Source: Powellomyces hirtus (Eukaryota; Chytridiomycota; Chytridiomycetes; Spizellomycetales; Powellomycetaceae). From it: 64,000 nt of DNA. The DNA is taken from NCBI GenBank assembly GCA_025526995.1, contig JAHLKG010000013.1, positions 124,001-188,000 of the forward strand. The letters are read 5' to 3'. The notes below the pieces were generated by a model. It was given only the letters and a program-made list of their open reading frames with translations. It did not search any database and was not told where the DNA came from. A program made the translations under genes and the position numbers. Below, piece after piece: positions 1-10,573 of the stretch (positions within the stretch are counted from its first letter, which is position 1; every line of letters begins with the position of its first letter).

Positions 1-393
1 CCGTGACGACCCACAACCGTACGTATCATTCGGAATAAAGCCAATGGATAAGTGTCTGTGTATGGTCGATGCGTTTGCCGCGCAAAGCGAATGACAGCGG
101 AATGACAACAGGAGACTTCAGTCCGTGTGGGTTACTGCGCCGCCTGCGCCCCTCGCAGCGTGTCTGCGCACCCTGTCAGTTGGTCTCATTGAGGCTGCCC
201 ATTCCAATTCACACCGACAATCCCTCACCCAACTCACACTCGAGCAGTTACATAAGGTACGGCACACACTACGCTGCGTCACCGGCAGACGGGGATTTTC
301 TCATTTATGAACCAACACCTTGCCCGATATTCTCAATCTCTCCGCACTTGCATTTGCAGCCAACCTGTCGAAACATACAGTAGGTGAAACAAA
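1..393. other. No gene seen (upstream of TTC9-like gene)
   Basis: Short overlapping open frames on both strands show no family resemblance. The stretch just before the ATG at 394 is probably the promoter and leader of the TPR gene. Confidence 0.5.
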
Positions 394-1258
394 ATGACCA
401 CGCCGACACTGCAAGACAAACTCAACACGGGCAGAGCGGAGAAAGACAAGGGCAATGCTGCGTTCAAGGCTGGAGATATACCTCAAGGTGAGTCACGGAC
501 CGATGGCTGCTTGACAGCGACATCTGTGAGCGACCCCGCGTGGTTACTAACGTTTGGATTCTACCCCGATTTTGTTTCGTGTAGCGCTGCGATCATATCA
601 CACCGTACGTCGTATCTTGCACTGGGAATGGAATTCATGGAAGCTGACACCATAGTGGGACTATTGCAGGCCACGCTATATTTGACGGGCTTGGACAATG
701 CATCGATGGCGGCCTTTGTGCCGACAGCGGCACTGACCGATGAAGTCAAGAAGGATATCAAGGAGGTGAGGCTTGTGAAATGCGCTCAATTTTTTGCGTG
801 TCCTGTGGGTGTCTCGAAGAAAACTACCAACATTTGGCTGACGCGCGCATATGCTATTCTCCCTGATATCAGACGCTAAAAGCTTGTTATAGCAACATGG
901 CAGGTAAGAGAAAGCAGGCGCAAGCAACATATTGGCTCTCTCAGTACCATTCATCTCACCCCTCATGTCTCCCACCGCAGCTTGCTACCTCCGTCAATCC
1001 AACTGGTCCAAATGCATCGCCCAAACCACCAAAGTCATCACCCTCGACCCATCCAACGCCAAAGCCTACTTTCGACGCGGTCAGTCGCACCTCGAGTTGC
1101 GCGACAACGTGGATGCGGCGTACGCTGACCTGAAAAAGGCGGCTGAACTCGCGCCTCAGGATAGCGGTATTCGGGACGCGTTGGCGAAAGCGACGGCGGA
1201 GATTAGGGACCAGGAGATGAAGAGTAGGGCGGCATTCAGGGGAAAGTTGTTGGGATGA
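394..1258 (+). CDS. TTC9-family tetratricopeptide-repeat protein
   Basis: A five-exon model (394-487, 585-604, 670-765, 873-903, 981-1258) has GT-AG borders, consistent phases and 173 codons, giving 172 aa. The N-terminus (KDKGNAAFKAGDI) is a first TPR helix. The 31-nt exon 4 restores the ACYSNMAACYL core seen as CYNNLAACLL in animal TTC9 proteins. Exon 5 holds a classic TPR (SNAKAYFRRGQSHLEL) and a short tail ending KLLG. TTC9 proteins are small soluble TPR adaptors, some of which bind Hsp90/FKBP-type partners or act in cilia; no enzymatic role is expected. Length matches TTC9C (about 171 aa). The family call rests on pattern memory; the TPR call is firm. It is convergent with the exonuclease downstream. 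Confidence 0.8.
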
Positions 1259-1862
1259 TGGGAAATGAAAGGCCATTTCGTAGGAAAGGGAATGTCGACC
1301 CCGCATTCTCCATGTATGTGGATATGTGTACCTTAATACAGTAGCGGGAGGATAGATGCAATGTATATTATAGGCAAACAAGACAAAATCGAGAACCAGC
1401 ATCTTTTGTGTATTTACCAGATGTGTGTGTATGGGGTATCAGTATGTTGCGTAAAAGTGATATAAGCAACGTGAGGGTATGTAACCCTAGTCGCAGAATG
1501 CCGCTCTGGAAACTGCTCTTCCTATCATTTGCTGTGGTCAAGCGCCTGTAGTATTCGGCAGATCGGACTGCGACCAATGCGGGGAATAATTCTGCGTCTT
1601 TTCCCGATACAAGGCGGTCGTTGCTCACGCCAGCGGTTTGAGTAGAGCGGGCGTTGTTGGTTTTCTTCTATGCCCTTCTGCGGTTAATCTACACATCAGG
1701 GCGGTCGCAAGCTTTCGTGAATCGAAATCGGCTCTGAGACGAAGCACGCAGGAGAGTTCGGGGGGTTGGGGCAATCATAGTGCGGTTTCCAAAAACTTCT
1801 GGTTGTTTCAGTCCTGGACGCCGGTGTGTACGCTCATAGCGTTCGTGGGCGGCGCGTGCGTT
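1259..1862. other. Convergent intergenic region, no gene seen
   Basis: This lies between the 3' ends of the TTC9-like gene (+) and the ERI1-like gene (-). Frames here are short and featureless. It should hold both 3' UTRs and polyadenylation signals. Confidence 0.5.
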
Positions 1863-3104
1863 TCAATAGAGGATGCTTGATCCGTCCATCCAAGCCTTGG
1901 AGGAGCAATTACCTGGTTTCGCATAAACCACCCTTCCGCTCCTCGCAACTCTCCGTCTCGTCAACTTGCACTCCCTGTTCCAGACAAACACACATTCCTG
2001 GGTCATCATTGCCGTGACGATCCTTGCAATGTTGCGCGCGTCGTCAATACCCGAATGTTCACGGCCTTCGAACGTCAGGTTAAAATGCGCAAGCATGCGT
2101 GCGAGGTTGGGGCGGGGCGTGTCTGGGGTCCAGGTGAGTGGGTAGTAGGTGGAGAAGAGAAGTCGGAGGTCGGTAAAGCGGATGAGATAGGAGGGCCGGT
2201 TGAGGAGGGAATGTTCGCATTGCTTGCGGATGAAATCGCGGACATCCCACGGTCCATCGCATACAAAGAGCACATTCTCAAACTGTTTCTCCGAGCTATA
2301 CTTTCTCAACCACCGTTCAAACTGCTGTAGCACGATCGGGAACGAGTGGGCGGCATCGACGGTGGCTTGGGTGATCCCCGTGAGGGCGGTGCAGAATGGG
2401 GACAAGGTGGGGTTCACGACGGGCTTGACGAACGCGTGGAATTCGGCAACGGGTTGGTGGGTAGCGCCCGAGATGAGGATTACGGGGAACTCGATGATTT
2501 CGTTGGGATACTCAAAACTCCCTTCGCCTTCGCAGGTGGCTTCGACGTCGAAAACGGCGTAAAAGTCGTACGGTTGTTTTCGGCGTTTGGATTCTTCAGC
2601 ATATTGTGGTGGTGTTGGTAATGACGATGCTTGTTTCTCCTGCTTTTCGTTCTCTCTTCCCTCGGTTGAAACATTTTGTGCTTGCGGTGTCCACCCATTC
2701 CATTTCGTCAAGTCCTCCACCGCATTCAGCCTCGCCTCCCTCTTCGCCGCCGCGGCCGCCGCAACTGCCGCCTCCCTTTTATGAGCCGCGCGCAGCCGTT
2801 TCTGCAGCTCAGCGCGGCGGCCACGAGTGTCTAGACCGAGCTCTTCCAGTTGCTGGCGAAGGGAATCGACGACGGGTTTGAGGCTGTTGTCGCTTTCAGT
2901 GCGAGGACATGCTGTTGTGGTGAGGTTGGTCCGGGAGTAGGGTGGTGGTGGGTCGGTGTTGTTGTATTCGACCTCCTCGTTGATGGAGTTGTCGTCTGGA
3001 GACTTCATTGGAACGTCGTGAGGGAGCAGTTGAAAGAGATGAACTTTCGGAAATTTGCTGTGAAAAGACGCGGTTGTCATCACTTGACTCTTGGACTTCC
3101 GCAC
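1863..3104 (-). CDS. ERI1-type 3'-5' exoribonuclease with SAP domain
   Basis: One uninterrupted frame of up to 413 aa. Residues about 82-115 form a SAP helix-extension-helix (LEELGLDTRGRRAELQKRL), a nucleic-acid-binding module. From about residue 180 a DEDDh exonuclease follows: FDVEATCEG supplies the first D-x-E, FVCDGPWDVRDF the second Asp, and EHSGIDDARNIARI the catalytic His plus the last Asp. SAP plus DEDDh is the ERI1/3'hExo layout. That family trims histone mRNA 3' ends, 5.8S rRNA and small RNAs with Mg2+. The start is uncertain: Met1 at 3104 and Met32 (MKSPDD) are both in frame, and another ATG near 3120 lies in a different frame and could belong to a spliced first exon. The protein ends in a basic, Cys-containing tail. 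Confidence 0.85.
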   Translation of the reverse strand: MRKSKSQVMTTASFHSKFPKVHLFQLLPHDVPMKSPDDNSINEEVEYNNTDPPPPYSRTNLTTTACPRTESDNSLKPVVDSLRQQLEELGLDTRGRRAELQKRLRAAHKREAAVAAAAAAKREARLNAVEDLTKWNGWTPQAQNVSTEGRENEKQEKQASSLPTPPQYAEESKRRKQPYDFYAVFDVEATCEGEGSFEYPNEIIEFPVILISGATHQPVAEFHAFVKPVVNPTLSPFCTALTGITQATVDAAHSFPIVLQQFERWLRKYSSEKQFENVLFVCDGPWDVRDFIRKQCEHSLLNRPSYLIRFTDLRLLFSTYYPLTWTPDTPRPNLARMLAHFNLTFEGREHSGIDDARNIARIVTAMMTQECVFVWNRECKLTRRRVARSGRVVYAKPGNCSSKAWMDGSSILY

Positions 3105-3664
3105 GAGTTAATGGAGCCATGAGGTTATTGTATAAGAGGTCTATCTCCAACTTGGTAGAGTTCGACTGCTGTATCTCTGTCCAACCTCCCTCACCCGGAA
3201 CATAGTACAGTACCACGCAGCGTATGATGCGTCTCGTATGATGCGTTTTGGAAAGTTTTTTTTTTTTTTTTTTTTCACAATGCCTGGAGCAGACTGAGCG
3301 CTGACAAGACCTGTGGCACCCGAGTGAAAGGCCTGCAACTCTTGGAAGATCATCTTGCTCTCCTATTGGAAGGGCTCCCCGTTCCTCGCAAGTACTGCAC
3401 CCTTGGGCTTGGGGCACCTGGACGCCAGACGCTGCTGCTCTCCTACCTGATACAAAAAAAGGGGTCACTTACTCGATGGAAAAGACCAACGAACGGCTAC
3501 GTCCCTAGCTAGAGAGTACTTCACAAAAAGTGAGATCAGTGAGTTTGCTACTCTACTTTGCGGAGTGAAGGAGCTCTTCCGGAAGAAGAAACAGTAAAAG
3601 TGCCGAATCCACCTCGTCACTACTCTGCCCTGCGTAAAACAGCGTGAATATCAAAATACAGACT
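3105..3664. other. Intergenic region with a T20 tract
   Basis: It holds a T20 homopolymer at 3256-3275 and no convincing gene. The first 20-120 bp are probably the promoter and leader of the exonuclease on the minus strand. Confidence 0.5.
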
Positions 3665-5058
3665 ATGAACTCTTTTCTTTTCAACCACCTGGTGCTCTTT
3701 ACCGACATCAAAACGACTCTAGCTCTGCTTCCTCAGCTCCGAGGGGAACACCAGTATCTCGCGTACGAACAAGATCCGAGGGAACACTTACTCACTGATC
3801 CGGACATAAGGTTTGCATAACGCCGTCAAGCATGCTATTCGTGCCAATCGACTCGATGTGCTACAAACCCTACTCGATCGTGGCGTCAGAGTCGACACCG
3901 CGGCATACACCGCAATTCATACCTGTTCCAACGATTCCCAGACCTGAAGAGGTCGAAAAACGTTGTGCTATTTACATGTGCCGTGCAGGCAATACCGAAA
4001 CGATCAAAGTGCTGATCCACGAAGGCGAGGCTCATCACTCATACCACAGTGCCCTCCAGGATGCTGTCCGCTATGGACATGTTGAGTGTGCGGACGCTAT
4101 GTTAGCGAGGCGCTCAGCGCGCTGTTATAAATCATGAACATGGATATGACCATCATGTTACTGCGGCACGGGGCGGCGAAGCGAGCAAGAATAGTTATTT
4201 TGAAACGGCCAAGCTCGTTTTTCAACATCTCAGTGATCCAGCAGATGAACGAGTATACAATGCACTTACGGTGGCTGCGGAGGGCAACCTCGCCATGATA
4301 GCATTATTTCTGCATCACGGTGCACCACTGAATACGGGAATTACAGAGATCCTGCGGTAACCCCTGCCTATCGCGACAATATCGTGATGGACCTACACAT
4401 GGACCATGGATCAAGTGGTTTCGTAGCGTTGAGCTCTGCGGCCCAAACAGGAAACATAGCGACAGTTACCCCTGCCTATCGCGACAATATCGTGATGGAC
4501 CTACACATGGACCATGGATCAAGTGGATTCGTAGCGTTAAGCTCTGCGGCCCAAACAGGAAACGTAGCGACAGTTAAGCTGCTTCTGGATCGTGGCATAA
4601 CCGACACGGACTCCTATGCGTGTGTATGGGCGGCAAGATATGGGGAGATGTCCCTTCTCCGCCTTTTCATCGATCGTTTAACAGATCTCGACATGGCGTC
4701 TGCCCTGGTTGGCGCAATTGAATTTAGTAGTCGCAAGCTGGGTGTTTGGGGGGCCCCACCTGAGTGCAACGACGTGGACACCAACGACGTGGACAACATC
4801 CGATTCTTGTTGGGACACGGAGCAGACCCGCCGCGCGCCCTTTGCAAAGCCGCCTTGGGCGGACATGTCGCTGTCATCATGATTCTGCTGGACGCAGTAG
4901 CGGATCCAAATGTTACTGGTGAATTCCTGGAGACTCCACTGACTGAAGCACTCGGATACCAACACTCGACCACGGTGCGTTTGTTACTGGATCGCGGAGC
5001 CATTGTGGACAAATCCCTTGTCAAACTTGCCGTCCGTCTCACCAAAAAGTTGAAATAA
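3665..5058 (+). pseudogene. Decayed ankyrin-repeat gene
   Basis: Ankyrin-repeat coding is visible along the whole stretch but jumps frame repeatedly. An ATG at 3665 opens a leader-like segment that stops in-frame near 3820. In the next frame comes NAVKHAIRANRLDVLQTLLD, stopping near 3944. A third segment (3832-4137 frame) carries ETIKVLIHEGEAHHSYHSAL and stops at 4137. Another frame carries NALTVAAEGNLAMIALFLHH and stops near 4360. The last open part (4384-5058) has several more repeats. No GT-AG introns fit at these junctions, which fall inside repeats, so frameshift decay is the better reading than splicing. A tandem 108-bp duplication sits inside (see 4361-4576). Assembly error is the alternative. 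Full-length relatives are large ankyrin proteins common in chytrid genomes. Confidence 0.7.
4361..4576 (+). repeat. Tandem 108-bp duplication inside ankyrin relic
   Basis: Two adjacent copies (4361-4468 and 4469-4576), each 36 codons long, differ at only about three positions (for example agtggtttcg versus agtggattcg). Near identity indicates a recent slippage or unequal-crossover event. Confidence 0.9.
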
Positions 5059-5964
5059 ACGGAAACGGCAACGGCGATATTACACATGTTGCAGTATGCA
5101 TGAAGAAGGTCATGTCAGCAAGCCGGTTTGAGGACTCGGCTGTAAACACTCCATCATGGAACGCACCTGGACATTTAATTTCCCGTTTCGTTTGATACAC
5201 GCAATACGATAGTACTATGACGTTTCTACAGCCATGTTATGGCTCAAACAAAGCCACCTTATTGAACGTGTCGATGACCACGACACTGGAAACGTCGGCC
5301 GCCATTAAACCAGCCAACGACGCTCCTATGCAGTCTAAAAACACACCAAAGACCACCCGCGGTCAGCCACCTCTCGTTTCTGAGCAATGTCGGCAGTCGC
5401 CGATTTGGTAGTATTTGCTTTAGAGGTAGTGGGCGACTGACCAAAGTTATGCACTCCTGCAATGGAGTGCACATGGATGATTGGATGTTGTGCCCTGCTT
5501 ATCGTCATCGGCGAAGCTGCGTCACGAAGTCCCAGTGTTATCGGATCGGTAGGGTCCATGCAGGCAAGGAGTTTCAGACGAGTGAAGCGCAGGTACAGTG
5601 GAAAGGTCAGGGAATGAAAGAATCCTTTGGAGGGGGACTGGTTGCCATTCGTTCAATGCCTTGCCTTGCCTTGTCGGGATTGCTCTGTCAAATAGGCGAA
5701 GCGCGTGTGTCATCACTTGACTTGATTTTGGAACAAACTCCGCACGATTCAGAAGAGCCACGAGGTTTAGAAGGTGGTCACATCCTTCGTCATGACGCTT
5801 CTTAGAAAGCGTACTCGGGGATATTCGTTACATACACAGCTCATACATACACCTGTCCAGTGCTCTGCTCCTTTTTAAAACACACACACACTCTCTCTCT
5901 CTCTCTCTCTTGCTGACGGGTATTGACTGCTGGCACAATTTCGCATGAGATACAGTGACGAAGC
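5059..5964. other. Gene-poor region with CA/CT microsatellite
   Basis: No convincing gene. A (CA)5(CT)10 compound microsatellite lies at 5881-5910. Minus-strand 5709-5766 resembles the 5' end of the exonuclease gene at about 3077-3125 (both read GTGATGACA then CGCG on that strand, after a shared CGTGCGGA). This looks like a decayed duplicate fragment. Confidence 0.5.
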
Positions 5965-7238
5965 ATGACTGCTCAAGTAAGTGGTTTGAACGGTGTTGCC
6001 CTTGAGCGATGAATACTTCCAGCTGTCACATATTCCCCATCATGAGAAATATCTCAACCAATTGATCCTCATTCATCTAACGTCTGGACATTAGCTGCCG
6101 ACACCCTCACCCGTCTCCGAGCTTCCCCCCGAGATCTTCCACTTGATCCTCTCCCGAATCCGCGAACCCTCCTCTCCAACCCGACACCAAAAAACATTCG
6201 CGGCCTGCGCTCTCGTTTCCCGCCGCTGGGCACCCTTTGCGCAATCCGCATTATGGGAAGCGCCCATTCTCCCCAGCAAAGAACGCGCGCACGCCTTTCT
6301 GGCACGGCACATGGCAGAAATGCAACACGAATCGTCCCCGCACCAGCTCGTCCGCAACCTCGACCTCACGGCGGTGCGGTTTGCTGAACCCGAGGACACG
6401 GCTTACCTCCACCGTCTGGCGTCCCGTGGGATGAAGAAGCTGCGCGGGTTGAAGTTGTTTGCGGATCCGTTGGATCCCAGGACGTTGGCGTTCATCCTAC
6501 ATGCCTGCAAGGACGTGGTTGATTTGAAAATTACGGGGTCGTCCGGCGGTGGGCAGAGCCGGTATTTCTATCATCTTCCCCCCGTGCGAAACATGGACAG
6601 TGGGGTGCTGTCCTCGTTACGGGTGCGGCTGTCACAACTGCGGACCCTCGATTTAGGGGATCTGGATCTCAGCCGCGGGGATGGGGCAACCCTCGCGCAC
6701 ATAGTTACCACGAGCCTCGGCCCACCGCTACGCGGATTCGCGATGCCGATGATCAGCACGAGCAACCGCGTGCAGCCGTTGCGGGATGACACGATTGCGG
6801 GGCAGTTGGCGAAACAGTGTCCGAATCTGCAGGTGTTGGTGGCGAGGGGACGATATGTCACAGATCGGTCGTTGGGCGTGCTGGCAAGATGCTGTGCGAG
6901 GTTGAGCGTCGTGGATTTGACCAATTGTCCGGGAATTACGGGACAGGGCGTCATGACTCTGCTTGAAGGTTACTTGACAACCCAGTCGTTCCCTTCACTA
7001 CAAAAGAAGGATCCTCCAGCCCTATATGTCGCGCAACGTGCCTAGCACGGGCAAGCATGCTGACCTTCCATTACTTTTTACCTTTTCATTTGGAACAGGC
7101 TGCCCGTTGCTGTCCGAAGTGCAAGTCCGCGGCACGACGGCGAACGACAACCTCGTCAAAAGCGTCATTGCCAGAGCCGCTCTTGGCCGAATGATTGCGG
7201 TCCGGAGGCGGCGCGGCGTACGCATCTTCGGCCCCTGA
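5965..7238 (+). CDS. F-box protein with leucine-rich repeats
   Basis: Three exons (5965-5976, 6095-6968, 7099-7238) sum to 342 codons, 341 aa. The tiny first exon supplies the only sensible ATG (MTAQ) and splices into LPTPSPVSELPPEIFHLIL, an F-box start. The F-box continues through FAACALVSRRWAPFAQSALW (residues about 10-50). Leucine-rich repeats follow, including CPNLQVLVARGRYVTDRSLG and CARLSVVDLTNCPGITGQGV, the cysteine-containing LRR type of FBXL proteins. F-box/LRR proteins are substrate receptors of SCF ubiquitin ligases: the F-box binds Skp1 and the LRRs bind the target. The substrate cannot be named. The tail is basic and rich in Arg. Confidence 0.85.
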
Positions 7239-7555
7239 AGATTAAAAGCGCACACGCTCAGCGAACCACATATATACACTAGCGGTGAGGCCAGCCAAAC
7301 ATACCAGAACCAAACTATACAGCTATACGGTGGATAGCCTTGCACATATATCTTTCGGAAGAGTAAAGAAAACTGAAAGAGCCTTCCTAAGACACCACTC
7401 AAATGTTATGTTATAGATCGAATGCGGTCAAGGTTGGCATGGATCAAAAATCTACGTATTATACAAATGTGGCATCAAAGTACTATTCTACTGAACATTT
7501 ATACTGCAATCTCTTGTTTTATCTTCTCACAGTGCAAATACTCCGCAGTTATGTT
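7239..7555. other. Convergent intergenic region, no gene seen
   Basis: AT-rich stretch between the F-box/LRR gene (+) and the next minus-strand gene. Only short frames are present. Confidence 0.5.
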
Positions 7556-8209
7556 TTAGTATTTTAGCATCTTAGGAACTTTCGTAAAGAAGTGCATTAC
7601 ACCATACGCAATTCCAATAAGGGCTCCGCTAATTCCCATGTATCCAACCCAGCTAACCAAGTCTTTGAATTGACGCCGCTTGAGAGAAAACAAGAGCAAG
7701 AATTTGTTATTCCAATCTTGACAATCATTGTCGCCAACCCTATATTCGCCGAAAGCTTTCGAAATGTCAAGACCGTGGTCGAAAATATCCCTAAATGACA
7801 TTTCTAGTCATTGAAAATAACTATTATTTAGCAGAACAACTTTACCAGTGCATCAATGGAGATTCACCTTTGTCACTTTTGAACGTCGGTTCATCCTGCG
7901 GTTTCCATTTGGTGGATTTCACTGTGTACATCAATTTCTTGGTATCAGGATGACCACGTATGTGGAATGCAACAGCTTCGTTGACGGATTCAAAGTATAT
8001 GACAGTTGCATGATGAGTAACCGTATTGCCGTAGCTATAGAGGAACACTCGGCTTTTGACGTCTTCCTCATAGAACTGTCTCGCCTTCGGAGAAAGTAAG
8101 ATCAACAAGCGAAAACGGACTGAGCAAAACTACTACAAAGTACCTTTCTGTCAAATGTAGCCTTCACGTCAGTGTCGAATTTTGCGCCATCCAGGGCAGA
8201 CTTATCCAT
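7556..8209 (-). CDS. Small C-terminally anchored protein, LRAT/NlpC-like pattern
   Basis: Three exons on the minus strand (8144-8209, 7846-8084, 7556-7790) give 180 codons, 179 aa, with GT-AG borders and matched phases. I do not recognise the gene with certainty. Seen directly: a central THHATVIYFES strand with a His pair, a later DNDCQDWNNKFL segment, and a hydrophobic stretch near the C-terminus (VGYMGISGALIGIAYGVMHF). The order His...(about 65 residues)...NxCxxF/W...TM recalls the LRAT/PLAAT branch of NlpC/P60 enzymes (for example NCEHFV then a C-terminal anchor), which act as acyltransferases or phospholipases. That is inference only. An alternative is two separate short genes, because exon 2 also reads into TGG TAA. 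Confidence 0.55.
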
Positions 8210-8380
8210 TTTTGACAACGTGCAGCGGATGAGCGTTCAAAGCAAAATGATGTGGATGGATAGCAAACTGGATGGGTGATGAGATAGGATATAGTTACAG
8301 TTGACCCGCGCGACCCACTGCACGACGACCGTTCCGCGCATTTCGACTATTCTTCCCTTGCAATTTGGCATATTGCAAAC

Positions 8381-9287
8381 ATGTTCACAGGCATAGTAGA
8401 AACCATGGGCAAGGTCGACAGTATTGTGCCCATGGACAGCACAACGTCTGGCGGAGGCGGCTTCTCCATAACAGTTGGGGATGCGGCCATTGTCTTGTCA
8501 GACGTAAACTTGGGCGATAGCATTGCTGTCAACGGTATGTGTGAAGCAGCACCCCCACCCAGTGGGCTCAAGTATTTTCCCTTTGCCTGCGTGGAAGAGA
8601 TCCGGTTGCTCAACAGTGAATTTGGCTTGCAGGCGTGTGTCTAACGGTGACCGAGTTCAATGCGGAGCGGACCTGCTTCAAAGTGGGGATCTCTCCAGAG
8701 ACACTTCGCAAGACAAGTCTCGGTATGTCCTCAAACACTGTTGCAACTCAAGACACAGGAGAGAGGGGGTTGTGCATTTACTGCTGTATGCCCGATGTAC
8801 AGGTGAACTGCAAGTGGGCGAGAAGGTGAATCTCGAACGAGCAATGTCAGCGAGCACTCGGTTTGGCGGTCACTTTGTGCAAGGGCACGTCGACACCACC
8901 GTCCTCATCCACTCCATCACCCCCGACCCGCCCAACTCGCTCATCCTCACCTTCCACGTCCCCGCCGGGCTCGAAACGGATTACCTCCGGTACATTATCC
9001 CAAAGGGTTACGTGACGCTCGACGGCACATCGCTGACGGTCGTCAGTGTCGACAATGCGAATCGAACCTTTTGCGTGATGCTAATTGCGTACACGCAGGA
9101 ACATGTCGTGTTGCCGTTGAAGAAGGTGGGGATGAAGGTGAATTTGGAGGTGGATCAGATTGGCAAGTATGTCGAGAATGTGGCCGTGGCGATGTTGAAT
9201 GGTGAAGGGGGCGGTTCTAGTGTAATTGCGGAAATGATCAAGAAGATGGTAGATGAGCGTGTCAAGGAAATCATGCCTCCTCAATGA
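8381..9287 (+). CDS. RIB5: Riboflavin synthase (alpha subunit type)
   Basis: Three exons (8381-8534, 8633-8722, 8803-9287) sum to 243 codons, 242 aa, the normal family length. The N-terminus MFTGIVETMGKV is the hallmark start. The protein is a tandem of two lumazine-binding barrels: the first contains SIAVNGVCLTVTEF, the second begins at RFGGHFVQGHVDTT and contains GYVTLDGTSLTV. The enzyme dismutates two 6,7-dimethyl-8-ribityllumazine molecules into riboflavin plus a pyrimidinedione, as a homotrimer in the cytosol. The C-terminal helix (VIAEMIKKMVDERVKEI) matches the trimerisation helix. Both introns interrupt the first barrel. Confidence 0.97.
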
Positions 9288-9538
9288 GGCGGAGACCGAC
9301 ACACATGGTCTGGAATCTCCAGATGTATATTTCACCGACGAGGGATCACGTTGGATCAGCATGCTCAATCGTACAACTTCGGAACTGGGATTCCCGCATC
9401 GAGATCATTCCGCACAGTGTAGGCGCAACACGTCGATGGGCAAAGCAGAACAAACACAAAAATTATATATTTACGATCGATATTTACACGATATACATGA
9501 CGGCTAAACCGCGAGCAACAAAGTGAGATTCTTCTCGA

Positions 9539-10288
9539 TCAATCATCAGGGTCATCTGATGTGACTGGCGGCGCAGAAGGCGTTTTCCTCTTGACAGCAC
9601 CGTTCAAGATCTCTGCACTGAATTTCTGTTGCGCGACACGATTGAGTTCTGCAGCCGTCCGATTGGCTTCGTTGATGAGATTGGTTGTCCGCGAAGCAAC
9701 GTCTTGTGCGGCCTTCATTCCCAGAACGCCAGAGTACCGCGCGAGGGCTGCTGCGACGGCAAGCCCGAGTATCCCAAATTCTATCGGCAGGAGGACCGTC
9801 AGTCCCAGCGCTATCAGTCCACCTTCGACCAAGAACACCCCGATGACTAGTAAAACAAGTAAGGAAATGAGTATGGCATGCGCGTTGTGCATGCTTCATA
9901 TGCAATAATGTTCGTTACCAGCTGTGAAAATGGATCCCAATGTCGTCAATGCCACATAAATCGCAAACACGCTCACTGGCACTGCGGACAAGAACGACGC
10001 TGTGAGGACAAACGTCTGCAGAGACGGGTACTGTTCCATATACAGCTGCAGCACGGTCATAGCGCTGCGTCCAATATCGGCGGCATTGTGGGTGGCGGAG
10101 GCTGCGTTGGAGCGTAATGACGACAGGGTATTTTCGAGTGATGTAAACAGTTCAGACTTGGCGAGGGATGCGGCGAGTTGTGATTGAGAGGGACGGGGGC
10201 GGTCGGCTGTTGTTGTCGTCGTTGTCGATGTGGATGGGTTGTAAGGGATGGCGTCCATTGTGGTCACCGAGGGCTTGAACTCTGTCAT
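9539..10288 (-). CDS. Promethin/LDAF1-like membrane protein
   Basis: Two exons (9919-10288 and 9539-9846) give 226 codons, 225 aa. The Thr-rich N-terminus (poly-Thr near residue 20) is followed by an amphipathic segment and then three to four closely spaced hydrophobic segments, including VLTASFLSAVPVSVFAIYVA and FLVEGGLIALGLTVLLPIEF. The VEGxLxxxGxxxLLP pattern is what I associate with promethin/LDAF1/LDO proteins, seipin partners that mark lipid-droplet formation sites in the ER. The tail is polar and ends in acidic residues. The membrane topology is clear; the family assignment is moderate. It is divergent from the DUF2470 gene, with starts 286 bp apart. Confidence 0.6.
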
Positions 10289-10573
10289 ACTTGGGAAAGG
10301 TAGCGGTACAAGCAGAAAGAGTGGATGTGTGTGGCCGTATGTGTCTATGTGAATGAGTCGGGTTCGTGATATGTGGAGATGGAAAGAAGAATGAGATAGA
10401 AAGTACATAGGACGGCTGACTCAGGCCTCTGTCTTACTCACGCGACTGCCCGTAACCTGACAATTCCGTAAAACTCCACAATCTAAACTGAGCTTTTCCG
10501 TTGACTAGTTTTGACTAGTCGTCTCCACTCTCGCTCTCTCTCCTAAGAACCCCGCCGCACTCCAACGCTCGCC

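Noticed and set aside
8381..9287. Possible CRISPR, IS element or operon structure anywhere in the window
   Set aside because: Spliceosomal introns, U2 snRNA and nuclear-type genes show this is eukaryotic; no spaced direct repeats, transposase or terminal inverted repeats were seen.
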